From positions 13,427,501 through 13,491,500 of the forward strand of contig NC_061460.1 in assembly GCF_022581195.2 (NCBI RefSeq): DNA of 64,000 bases, in the 5' to 3' direction. Numbering within the stretch: position 1 is the first letter of the stretch; every line of letters begins with the position of its first letter. Position numbers and translations under genes: made by a program. This document shows, in pieces, positions 1 through 8,529 of the stretch. A model generated the notes under the pieces. It worked only from the letters and a program-made list of their open reading frames with translations, had not been told where the DNA came from and searched no databases. This stretch comes from Helicoverpa zea (lineage: Eukaryota > Arthropoda > Insecta > Lepidoptera > Noctuidae).

Positions 1-510
1 TTTTTATTTGAATTTGGATTATACTTTCATAGATAAAAAATATAGTTTCGTACGGAAAATTGTCAGTAACTGTCAGTTTTATAGAATTATTTTTGGTGTA
101 ATACTGTATGAATTGTAATAAATTGATTTAAGCACTTCCAAGTACAAGATATAGTTGTATCTTGAACATTTTTATAAATGGTTAAATTGCTATATCCTCG
201 GAGTACCAAAGCATCAAAAGATACCCAAAAGCAACGTTTTATGAAACATCCTTTGCAGAGACAAAGATTTTACTGATGTACGTGGACAAATTAAAATATT
301 TATTTAATACACTTTCAAGATAAATGATCAAACTTTCTGAATCTTATTTTTGTTTTTTTATTGTGACTATATCCAAAGCATCAAAACTCGTATAAAACGT
401 TTAAATTCGCGAAAATTTGTGATAGCCCTCTTAACTGTTCTTGTAGAAATGAAATGGACCGAGTCTTTGGACCGCGTTCAAAGCCACCGCACCGCCACTC
501 CAAAATTCTT
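1..510. other. AT-rich stretch without recognisable gene
   Basis: Mostly AT-rich sequence with stops in all frames. I see no conserved coding block, RNA gene or clear repeat. The right edge, near 490-535, runs into what reads on the minus strand as an AATAAA-rich 3' end and probably belongs to the tail of LINE A. Confidence 0.5.
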
Positions 511-514
511 ATTT

Positions 515-1092
515 TATTTTTACAATAAACAGTTACAACATAGATGATACAAGAATAGTTAATAATAATTAAACAATATTGCAGTCCACTACATTATCCA
601 CATAATTAGCAAAGATATGGTAATAATGGATGCCGCTAGAATGGCAATACAATTAAATTAAAGTATAATTAAAATTAACAGTACAATAAATATGAGGAAA
701 GAAAAAAGAAATATCATGCAAATAACAATTAATAAATTAATAAAGCATATTGGTTTTATAACAAAAGAATAGAATACTCCCTAACTTAAAGGAAGAATTT
801 TTAACAAAATGAGTGATTAATACATAAATTAAATTAAATGAGTACGTTTAATTAGATAAATTTATCTATTAGTATACATTCCAGTTATTATTATTATTTT
901 TTTGTCTATAATTTGTAACACATCATATTTAAATTTAGATTTAGAGCATACAAAAAAGATTCTACCATACGACGGTAGGACATTGCAGACCAGCATTAGT
1001 TCGGTAAGAATTGACAGCAAATAAAGTACCAGCACGGACACTGCGTTTATTAACCGTGCGTGGGACCGCATAACAGAGTTTACTTATGAGAT
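515..1092 (-). mobile_element. LINE A, 3' portion (CR1/Jockey-type), separated from its 5' part
   Basis: On the minus strand, downstream of the target duplication at 1080-1092, a reading frame encodes the typical C-terminal tail of a CR1/Jockey-type ORF2 (VPRTVNKRSVRAG, then FAVNSYRTN) and stops near 959-961. An AT-rich 3' UTR follows, down to an AATAAA-containing end near 515. The same frame is open through the 13-bp duplication into the reading frame at 6991-7020, so this is the missing end of the element at 6978-7895. The exact 3' end is uncertain. Confidence 0.75.
1080..1092. repeat. Left 13-bp target-site duplication of LINE B
   Basis: TTACTTATGAGAT is immediately followed by the poly-T run that is the minus-strand poly-A tail of LINE B. 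The identical 13-mer lies at 6978-6990, next to the 5' truncation point of LINE B. Such a perfect direct repeat of this length is the normal product of target-primed reverse transcription. Confidence 0.9.
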
Positions 1093-1766
1093 TTTTTTTT
1101 TTTTTTTGTCAGGGGGGAAAATCCTCATCGACTGTACTCCACCTGGGGTAGGTGGAGGGGTGTGCCGGACTCTTACCGGCTAAAAACCCTACCTGGTGTT
1201 GCCTCCATTTACCTGTTGTCGAGGGCACGGGTATCGCCAAAGCATTCTTCCGCACCCCCGACAGGTATTGGCCCGCCAGATGTTCGAAGGCGGGCCCCGT
1301 CACCCTCTGTGGCCGTCACCCAGCGGCCACAGTAACTCCACTAAGAGAGGCGCGCGCAACACAACGCCACCGTCTCGAGGCCTGTTTCTGATCGGACGAC
1401 AGACGCCCCTAGTCTGTCGTCCGCAGGCCGCGCCCTATGGTGGCCGGAGATCAGCCACCCTGCGACGCCCCCTACGTCTGCTGCGGGCGGGGAGAGAGGT
1501 AGCAGATTCTCTCACCCTTTCCGCCGCCTCCTTTAAAACCATCACCTCCTCGCAAAAGGAGGCGACGGCATTCCACTCTTCTTCGCTGCTGACCATGCAA
1601 GACACGACGGCCGGCAGCGAAAGATTTCCCGCAGCATCCAGTACCGCAGTTAAATCACGGCGTTGCGTTACCCATGCTGGGCACTCCACCAACGTATGCA
1701 GCGCCGAATCTTCGTTGCCGGTGCCACAATGGTGGCATTCGATTGTTTACGATTCGATTGTTTACG
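1093..1766 (-). mobile_element. LINE B (R1-clade), 3' part: C-terminal zinc motif and tail
   Basis: Read on the minus strand, about 1730-1435 encodes the C-terminal end of an R1-clade ORF2. It has a CHHC motif (CHHCGTGNEDSALHTLVECP) followed by a block in the style of SEEEWNAVASFCEEVM, which is characteristic of R1-like retrotransposons of insects. A GC-rich 3' UTR follows and ends in a poly-A tail, the T-run starting at 1091. The upstream half of the element lies at 6541-6977. The open frame is lost upstream of the CHHC motif, where LINE C was inserted. This is a dead copy: 5' truncated and split. Confidence 0.85.
1737..1766. repeat. 15-bp tandem duplication at the B/C junction
   Basis: ATTCGATTGTTTACG occurs twice in tandem exactly where the R1-like reading frame stops being recognisable and LINE C begins. 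It may be untemplated or duplicated sequence made during the insertion of LINE C. No matching copy was found at the 3' junction near 6540, so it is not a proven target duplication. Confidence 0.6.
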
Positions 1767-1926
1767 ATTTATCCGATCCGGTCGATATTGTCAGTTGCAG
1801 CGAGCAGACGTGCCTCTCTTGCAATATTTATTTTATATATAAATAATTATTTTATTGACCTAGATTGCGCAATAGTGACTTACTTTTAATAAATTCGTAT
1901 ACATTATGTTGTAAACGCAGACAACT

Positions 1927-3168
1927 ATGGCTAACATGGAAAATAGCCCTTTCAATCGGAGTTCAAAAACGAGTCGCAGCCCTCCCAGCACTCCGCAGCC
2001 GCAGGACCATGCCGCCGATGAGCGTGTAGAAGCACTCACTACCAGTGACATCAAAGGTTGGATGTCTGCCATTGAAAAGGCCCTCAATGACGTGTGTCAA
2101 ATTGCTGCGGAGGGTAAGTTGAACTCTGAGCAAAAGCTGAACATCAGTACCATATCGCGAAGGATTACGAATGGAGTTTCCCAAATGGCTATGCATTACC
2201 AAGCCTTGAAGCAAAGGGCATGTATGATGAAACATTCCCTGGACTCAATCAGAGAAAAAGAAGATCTTGCTGCGTGCCTTAAAGACTTCAAAAAGTCAAT
2301 CAAGGAGACTATCAAGGAAAATTGTACTACACCTGTAGCTCAAAGTGTATCTTTTGCTGATGTACTCAAGACCAACAAATCTAGTATCCTGCGACCATCT
2401 AATCTGAAGTCCATCGCAATATACCCGAACGACGCACTAAAATCCAGCGACGAGACCAAAACACTTGTGCAAAAGATCATAAATCCGGAGCAGATGAAAT
2501 TGCACGTTAGAGGAGTACGGAAAACGAGGAACGGAGGAGTGATTATTAGCACTGACTCAAAAGAGGACATTGAAAAACTCAAAAAATCATCACAACTCAG
2601 CATTTCCGGTTTCAAAGTTGAAGAGCCTTATAAAAAAAGACCACGAATTATAGTGGTAGGTGTACCTGCAGCCCTCCGAGACAATGAGGTATTGGAATGC
2701 ATATACGAGCAGAATGTAGCAGATAAGTTATGTAATATGTCGCGAGAGTCCTTCCTGTCATGCACTAAATTAAGTCACAAGTCAGGTAAAAAGGATGCAC
2801 CGACATGCAACTTTATCCTAGAAGTCCCGGCCAATATTAGGAAAGCCCTTATCAACCAGGAAAGGGTTTATATCAACTGGACTTCCTGCCCTGTACGAGA
2901 CTTTACCCTCGTAACCCGGTGTTTTAAATGCCAGCAATACGGACATGCGGCAAAAACCTGTCGCGAGACAACGTCTACATGTGGACATTGCGGCGAGCAA
3001 GGACATGAGACCAAAGATTGCACCAAGAAGAATGAGCCGCCAAAATGTGCAACATGCTGTCGGTTTAAAAAACCAAGCAGCCACAAAACTGGTGACCTCG
3101 AATGCCCGGCAAAGAAGACAGCAGAAACCAGGTACATCAATTCTATAGACTACAATGAAGGCGCCTAA
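1927..3168 (+). CDS. LINE C ORF1: gag-like RNA-binding protein with zinc knuckles
   Basis: A 413-residue protein that in this class of element coats the retrotransposon RNA and forms the ribonucleoprotein used for retrotransposition. The N-terminal third is polar and probably helical. A middle domain (about residues 190-330, including PRIIVVGVP) resembles the RRM-like gag domain of Jockey-type elements. At the C-terminus are two canonical CCHC knuckles (C332-C335-H340-C345 and C352-C355-H360-C365) and a third, irregular one (C374, C377, H386, C393). The start ATGGCTAACATGG follows a 5' UTR of about 160 bp; a second ATG lies three codons later. ORF2 starts 82 bp after the stop, so it is probably translated by re-initiation. 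Confidence 0.88.
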   Translation: MANMENSPFNRSSKTSRSPPSTPQPQDHAADERVEALTTSDIKGWMSAIEKALNDVCQIAAEGKLNSEQKLNISTISRRITNGVSQMAMHYQALKQRACMMKHSLDSIREKEDLAACLKDFKKSIKETIKENCTTPVAQSVSFADVLKTNKSSILRPSNLKSIAIYPNDALKSSDETKTLVQKIINPEQMKLHVRGVRKTRNGGVIISTDSKEDIEKLKKSSQLSISGFKVEEPYKKRPRIIVVGVPAALRDNEVLECIYEQNVADKLCNMSRESFLSCTKLSHKSGKKDAPTCNFILEVPANIRKALINQERVYINWTSCPVRDFTLVTRCFKCQQYGHAAKTCRETTSTCGHCGEQGHETKDCTKKNEPPKCATCCRFKKPSSHKTGDLECPAKKTAETRYINSIDYNEGA

Positions 3169-3250
3169 GAGCGCCGCCTAGTGTATTAGTAGTAGCACTT
3201 GTTAATCTATATTTCTTTTACTTTTATTTAATTAAGTACTTTAATTAGTT

Positions 3251-6217
3251 ATGGCTAACCATTTAATTAATGATCTTGATGACAGTAAAGTATATATGTC
3301 GAAAATTGTTGACACCGAGAATTGCAGACATTATCTCGCCGACTTCAACAATCCCTTATCGATACTAACCCAAAATATTCGCAGTATATATAAAAACATA
3401 GATAGTTTAAGTATTTTCCTACAAAGACTGAAGACCGATTGTGACGTGATAATTCTCACAGAATGTTGGCTTTCAAATAAAAATGGGAACATGCCAATTT
3501 TACCTGGTTACAATTGTTTTAGCTCTACATTACTTTTTAATCAAAACGATGGGATTGTGGTCTACACAAAAGAAGCTCTACAAGTTTCGATAGAAGAGCC
3601 TACAGACGTTGAATATAATTGTATTATTATTAAAATAGGCTGTGAAATCGCAATAGTATCGATCTACCGGACTCCGTCTATTAGAAATCTAGATAAATTT
3701 AATAAATCATTAGATAGTATCTTACAGACATTGTCATCTTTTCCTACTATCATCGTAATTGGCGACCTAAACATAAATATAAATTCTGATAATAATGACG
3801 CAGGGACTCAAGAGTACCTAAACATGTGTGCATACCATGGTATTTTACCTTCGCACACATTTCCAACTCATCAAAGTGGGTCATGTTTGGATCATGTCAT
3901 GCTAAAAACCAGGCTTCCGTGTATAACACTTGTCACTAACTCAACAATAACAGACCATTGTGCAATTTTGCTTACGCTTGAATTAACGCAGACTAAAAAT
4001 TATTCACGCCCGCAGCAAAGGTCAAAGATCAATATGACAAATCTTGAACGTGATTTGTACAATATTGACTTTAGCCGAGTTTATAATTCCACTGACGCGG
4101 ATGGGTCAATGTATTATGTTATTAATAAGTTGCAAGTAGCTATCTTAAACAATACTAACCCAATAAAATTAAGTAAGAAATATAACAACATTAAACCATG
4201 GATAACTCCAGGTCTAATCAGGTGTATAAGACACCGAGATAGACTGCATAGAAAAGCAAAGCAAAATCCAAATAATTTAGTTATTAAGATAACCTATAAA
4301 AGATACAGAAATTTCTGCAATAACCTGCTGAAAAGAATAAAAATTGAATATGATAAAGCTCAAATATCTCAATACAGAAATAACACCAAACAATTGTGGA
4401 AATACGTTAAGTCAGTGACATTCACGTCGAAGCAAAATGAATGTGACACGAGCTTATTAAGTACAGACCGAACCCCATCATCATCTGTTGACAACGTAAA
4501 CAGATTCTTTGCAAACATTGGAGTAAAACTTGCTGAAAACATTCAAAGACAGCGTAGTAATAGTCCTATTAATGTTATACCAACTTGTTCGTCATATATT
4601 AATAGCGGTAAATCCTTTGTTTTGCTAGAGCCGGATGAGTGTGAAGTAGAACGTATTATCCTATCATTAAAAAATAGTTCAGTAACAGGGTGGGACAATA
4701 TCAGCACTAATATACTAAAATCATTTAGGCACATACTAACACCTCCATTAACTCATATTTTTAGAATCTGTTTATCAAATGGTTCTTTTCCCAAATGCCT
4801 TAAAAAGGCAGTAGTAATTCCTATACACAAATCTGGTCAAAAGGATATAGTAAATAACTACAGGCCTATCTCTTTATTACCAACTATATCTAAGGTACTT
4901 GAGAAAATTATAAATAATAGACTGGTCGCATATCTTGAAAAGAACTCTCTCTTATCTAACAAGCAGTTCGGGTTCAGAGCTAATTTATCTACAGCCGATG
5001 CAGTGCACTCATTAACTAACTATATCACAGAGGAACTTGGTCAATGTAAACAGGTAATGGGGATCTTCCTTGATCTAGCAAAAGCATTTGACACAGTATC
5101 TACCCCACTCCTACTAAACAAATTGGAGGCTCTGGGAATAAGAGGTAAACAGTTAGAACTGTTTGAGGATTACTTACGAGATAGACGACAATGTGTGAAA
5201 ATAGGTGATGTTATTAGTTCCGAAGTGCTATTGCCACAATATGGGATACCGCAAGGCAGTGTGCTCGGAGGAACTCTATTCCTAGTATACATAAATGACC
5301 TTTGTAACCTCAACCTCCAGTGTGGCACAATTGTATCCTATGCAGATGATACTGCTCTTCTCTTCTCAGCAAACTCTATTACAGAAGTTCAAAATTATGC
5401 ACAACATGGATTTAGTGTAGTAAATAACTGGCTTAAAATAAATTTACTAACATTAAATACCGATAAAACTAAATTCATAAACTTTTGTATGCGTAGGTCT
5501 CCATCATCAACAAATGAATTTCACTTATATGCACATAAGCACAACGATTGCGTCACTGTGACTAACGCATGCACCAGCTGTCCGGAAATTGTAAAAACTA
5601 ATAACATTAAGTACTTAGGGCTTATACTGGATGAAACCCTTTCATATAAACAGCATTTTGCTGCTTTAACATCTAGAATTCGCAAGCTGATGTTTGTCTT
5701 TAAGAAGTTGCGCTATATTGCAGATCAAAAACTAATTATTCAGTTATATAAGGCTTTGTGTCAATCTATAATCCAATACTGCATCACTTCCTGGGGTGGT
5801 AATGGAAAAACATTGATACTTCCGATAGAACGAGCGCAAAGAGCCATCCTGAAAGTCGCTACGCGCCGACCGTACCGTTTCCCTACATTCATACTGTATG
5901 AGTCTAATAAAGTGCTCACAGTGCGACAACTTTTTATATTATTTACTATATTAAAACAGCATACTGCGCTTACATATGACGCGAACCTTACTAACACTAA
6001 GAGACGGAAAGATATTGTCTGTATTTCTCACTCTACATCAAAGTTTGTGTTTACAAACCGATTCTTCGCATTTTTAGGTCCATATTTGTATAATAAAATA
6101 AATAAAGTAGTACCTATATACGACCTGAATTATGACAGAGCAAAACTGCGGACGTCACAGTATTTACAAACACTGAATTACGACGAAACCGAGGACTTGC
6201 TGACTGTGATCAAATAG
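3251..6217 (+). CDS. LINE C ORF2: APE-type endonuclease and reverse transcriptase
   Basis: A 988-residue polyprotein for target-primed reverse transcription. The apurinic-like endonuclease is N-terminal, with QN at 41-42, the catalytic glutamate in LTECW (E71), GDLN at 171-174 and the terminal TDH motif at 234-236. The reverse transcriptase follows: NYRPISLL near 536-543, motif A FLDLAKAFD at 606-614, GIPQGSVLG at 665-673 and the active-site YADD at 697-700, then a thumb/connection region to the C-terminus. All catalytic positions expected for the family are present and the frame is uninterrupted. No RNase H domain is seen. The start ATG, which also reads ATGGCTAAC, is the first in frame. Confidence 0.92.
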   Translation: MANHLINDLDDSKVYMSKIVDTENCRHYLADFNNPLSILTQNIRSIYKNIDSLSIFLQRLKTDCDVIILTECWLSNKNGNMPILPGYNCFSSTLLFNQNDGIVVYTKEALQVSIEEPTDVEYNCIIIKIGCEIAIVSIYRTPSIRNLDKFNKSLDSILQTLSSFPTIIVIGDLNININSDNNDAGTQEYLNMCAYHGILPSHTFPTHQSGSCLDHVMLKTRLPCITLVTNSTITDHCAILLTLELTQTKNYSRPQQRSKINMTNLERDLYNIDFSRVYNSTDADGSMYYVINKLQVAILNNTNPIKLSKKYNNIKPWITPGLIRCIRHRDRLHRKAKQNPNNLVIKITYKRYRNFCNNLLKRIKIEYDKAQISQYRNNTKQLWKYVKSVTFTSKQNECDTSLLSTDRTPSSSVDNVNRFFANIGVKLAENIQRQRSNSPINVIPTCSSYINSGKSFVLLEPDECEVERIILSLKNSSVTGWDNISTNILKSFRHILTPPLTHIFRICLSNGSFPKCLKKAVVIPIHKSGQKDIVNNYRPISLLPTISKVLEKIINNRLVAYLEKNSLLSNKQFGFRANLSTADAVHSLTNYITEELGQCKQVMGIFLDLAKAFDTVSTPLLLNKLEALGIRGKQLELFEDYLRDRRQCVKIGDVISSEVLLPQYGIPQGSVLGGTLFLVYINDLCNLNLQCGTIVSYADDTALLFSANSITEVQNYAQHGFSVVNNWLKINLLTLNTDKTKFINFCMRRSPSSTNEFHLYAHKHNDCVTVTNACTSCPEIVKTNNIKYLGLILDETLSYKQHFAALTSRIRKLMFVFKKLRYIADQKLIIQLYKALCQSIIQYCITSWGGNGKTLILPIERAQRAILKVATRRPYRFPTFILYESNKVLTVRQLFILFTILKQHTALTYDANLTNTKRRKDIVCISHSTSKFVFTNRFFAFLGPYLYNKINKVVPIYDLNYDRAKLRTSQYLQTLNYDETEDLLTVIK

Positions 6218-6545
6218 ACATACTTAGGTATAATTGGGTAGTACGTAGTAATAATGTTAAGTTTTAATGTATTCTCAAATTAAGTATAAATAAAACGTAT
6301 GACTATGTATAAATTGTGTGTTAGATATATAGAAGTATATAAAATAAATATTTTTAAGGTAGAATCATAGCATAAAGTAACTGAAAGTGACCGTGACGCC
6401 TGTGGTACAGATTAATTTCTATACAGGCACAGAAATGTTATTTACCTAGAATAATTAAAATGTAAGACCTAATTAAGATATTGTGTACAAAACATAAATA
6501 AATAAATTTTGATTTGATAATTTTGATTTTTGATTTGATTTGATT
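6218..6545 (+). other. LINE C 3' UTR and TTTGAT-repeat tail
   Basis: AT-rich sequence with AATAAA near 6288 and 6350 that ends in irregular repeats of TTTGAT / TTTTGAT from about 6512. Simple-repeat tails instead of poly-A are common in CR1/Jockey/I-type LINEs. The R1-like reading frame of LINE B resumes directly after it on the minus strand. Confidence 0.7.
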
Positions 6546-6977
6546 CATTCAGGAACTTTCCGAAACAACCATGTCCGGTGAGAACCTGTGTCAGCCGGAA
6601 GCTGAGGGCGCCGTGGCTTCTCTCCAGCCACCCCTTCATTACGGGCCTTATCGCCGCGATAACGGCGTGCCCTGCCGTGGGTCGTGCAAGCCTCTGCTCC
6701 CACTCCGCCATTAACACTTGGCGGAGCTCAGCCCTATGTGCCTCAACTTGTCGAGGCGCGAGACGCTCGCCCCGCCCCACCACTTCCTCGCGCCATGTAT
6801 AGAGTGACGCGAGGACTCTTCCGTCCATGTCCCACGGCGGGGATCCGGCTAGGAGGCATGCCGCTTCGAACGAGATCGTTCGGTAACCCCTAATGACCCT
6901 GATGGCCATCGCTCGCTGTGGTCTTCGTAGCGCTGCGCGGTTGCGGGCCGCCAGGGTGTGCGCCCACACTGGCGCGG
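6541..6977 (-). mobile_element. LINE B (R1-clade), 5' part: reverse-transcriptase thumb region
   Basis: Minus-strand reading from 6977 gives the post-catalytic region of an R1-clade ORF2, with RVIRGYRTISFEAACLLAG, SPPWDMDGRVL, a charged EAHRAELRQVLM helix and the end motif LTGHGCFGKFL. In intact R1-like proteins this last motif is followed by the CHHC zinc motif; here the CHHC lies 4.8 kb away at about 1730, beyond LINE C. The element is truncated at its 5' end (6977), directly next to the right copy of the 13-bp target duplication. Its codon use is GC-rich compared with LINE A around it, which fits a separate source. Confidence 0.87.
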
Positions 6978-6990
6978 TTACTTATGAGAT
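6978..6990. repeat. Right 13-bp target-site duplication of LINE B
   Basis: TTACTTATGAGAT is identical to 1080-1092. It closes the LINE B insertion at its 5'-truncated end and simultaneously marks the position in LINE A that was cut. Confidence 0.9.
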
Positions 6991-7895
6991 CTATGCTATC
7001 AAAGCCACCAGGGACGATACCATATAATACAGATGCATAGGTATTTACTATATTCCAGGCTATTCAGTTTATATTTATCAAGCAGCACTGAATAGGATAA
7101 ATATACTTTGTGGCACCTGAAATGCATAGCATGCAGAAATCTACGCTGAACTCTTTCAATTTCATCTTTATATTTTTGGTAAAACGGGTTCCAGATAGGC
7201 ACGGCGTATTCTAATTGTGACCGAACTAGCGTCTTATACAAACAAAGATAAGTAGAGGTTCGTTTTAATGCAGTGGACGATCTCATAACAAAGCCATACA
7301 TTTTAAAGACATTTTTGACTATTTTCTCAACATGTTGGTTTAGGGATAACTTGTCATCAATTAGCACACCGAGATCTCGCACAGCAGATAAGTTTCTGAG
7401 TAGGTATTGTGTTCTGTAATGAATATTTAAAGTTAACAATCACTTTATTTTTCGTGAAATTAATACAATTACATTTAGGGAGACTTAAGTGCAGTTTATT
7501 ATTCTGACAATACTCAGAGAGTCTGTTTAGATCTTGCTGGAACAGCTGACAATCCTCTAAGGTCTGTATAGATCTATAAATTTTAAGGCCAAGAAGATTT
7601 GTATGTTTAAAACACTTGTCTATGTCGTTTATGTAAAGAATGAATAGTAGCGGTCCCAAAATCGAGCCTTGCGGAACACCTGAAGTTATATGTACTACTT
7701 CTGACTGATGACCATTTCCGACAACTTTTTGTGTTCCTATTTTTAATATAAGCTGAGAACCAGCGCACCAAACTACCCCGTATACCATTAAATGCTATTT
7801 TCCCTATTTAGTAAAATATCATGATCGACCTTGTCAAAAGCCTTTTTGAAATCTGTATAAACTGCATCAACTTGCAACCTCCTATCCATTTTTCA
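6978..7895 (-). pseudogene. LINE A, 5' portion: broken CR1/Jockey-type reverse transcriptase
   Basis: The minus-strand coding remains start abruptly in RT motif A (YTDFKKAFDKVDHDILL, about 7870-7810) and continue through SGVPQGSILGPLLFILYIND (about 7685-7625), the connection region (LSEYCQNNKLHLSLPKC) and the thumb (LVRSQLEYAVPIWNPFYQKY, about 7230-7170). Several frameshifts separate the pieces. The active-site FADD box expected just before LKIYRSIQT is deleted: the text runs HTNLLGLKIYR. The 5' truncation is near 7895. The 3' end continues at 515-1092 after the LINE B insertion. It is long dead; LINE D at 29 kb is a related intact type. Confidence 0.85.
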
Positions 7896-8134
7896 AATAG
7901 GTAAATACTACTACCATACGTACCGAATAATAATGCTGTCTTAGGTCGATTTCGACCACGGCGGTTGTTATCATATCATGAGAAGGACATAACATATAAA
8001 TAAAAATAACTATAAAACGAATCTATGCTAAACTAAAATATACGTAAGTAATATTATAATATAAATAAATACTTTAATAATATACTCTGCTGTCTTACAT
8101 TAAACGCCTTCCGAAACAAATAATGTTCCTATGT

Positions 8135-8290
8135 AGGTACTAACTTTCGCCTGCGGTTTCACCCGCTTTTTGAGCGAACTACTTCCCGATCCCGGATATA
8201 ATGTAGCCTATATCTATGTTATTCTGAGGTGTAAGCCATATTTTTTCTGCAAAGTTTCATCAAAATCATTCTAATGATGATAAGGTTTTA
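8135..8290 (-). mobile_element. Degenerate Helitron-type terminal fragment
   Basis: The stretch CGCCTGCGGTTTCACCCGC followed by a region resembling ATAATGTAGCCTAT and CAAAATCATTCTAATGATG is the minus-strand 3'-terminal portion seen in lepidopteran non-autonomous Helitrons (compare 42156-42364 and 51275-51461). The terminal CTAG is not intact, so the boundaries are approximate. Confidence 0.5.
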
Positions 8291-8296
8291 GCCATA

Positions 8297-8525
8297 TTAA
8301 TAGCTTTCTACTGGACAGCAGAACTGCTTGGGGGGAAGATTTCTGTCGGAGATGACTTCTATGAAATCATGTCGTACGTAGTTGGCTGCAACGCCGTACT
8401 GCTTCGACTCAGTATCATTAAAACCTAAGGCTCTTGTCAATACGAATAAAACATGACATCTGGTAATGAGACCAGACCACTCCGGAAGCATGTCGTCGTG
8501 AAAAGTCGATTTAAATACTCGTACT
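8297..8525 (-). pseudogene. Orphan exon-like coding segment, unidentified
   Basis: On the minus strand an open stretch runs from an acceptor-like TCAATTATTTTAAG (about 8540-8526) through about 70 codons to a stop at 8297-8299. It reads in part STFHDDMLPEWSGLITRC and GFNDTESKQYGVAANYVRH. Its balanced amino-acid composition, with a mix of acidic, aromatic and cysteine residues and no low complexity, looks more like real protein than chance translation. I do not recognise the family. It could be the last exon of a split gene, a captured exon, or the remains of a pseudogene. No partner exon was found nearby, and a Helitron-type fragment lies directly downstream. Confidence 0.3.
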
Positions 8526-8529
8526 TAAA

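Larger units (their letters stand above)
1767..6540 (+). mobile_element. LINE C, full-length two-ORF non-LTR retrotransposon
   Basis: A complete element with a short 5' UTR (about 160 bp), ORF1 with gag-type zinc knuckles, an 82-bp spacer, ORF2 with endonuclease and reverse transcriptase, and an AT-rich 3' UTR ending in TTTGAT-type short repeats at about 6512-6545. It is inserted head-to-head within LINE B, which is on the opposite strand. Both ORFs are open without stops or frameshifts, so the copy looks young and may be mobilisation-competent. I place it in the Jockey/CR1 superfamily from its gene order and motifs; the exact clade needs a phylogeny. The boundaries are good to about 20 bp. 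Confidence 0.85.

Noticed and set aside
1196..1846. 216-codon plus-strand frame over the R1-like tail
   Set aside because: It is antisense to a well-recognised R1-clade C-terminus on the minus strand.
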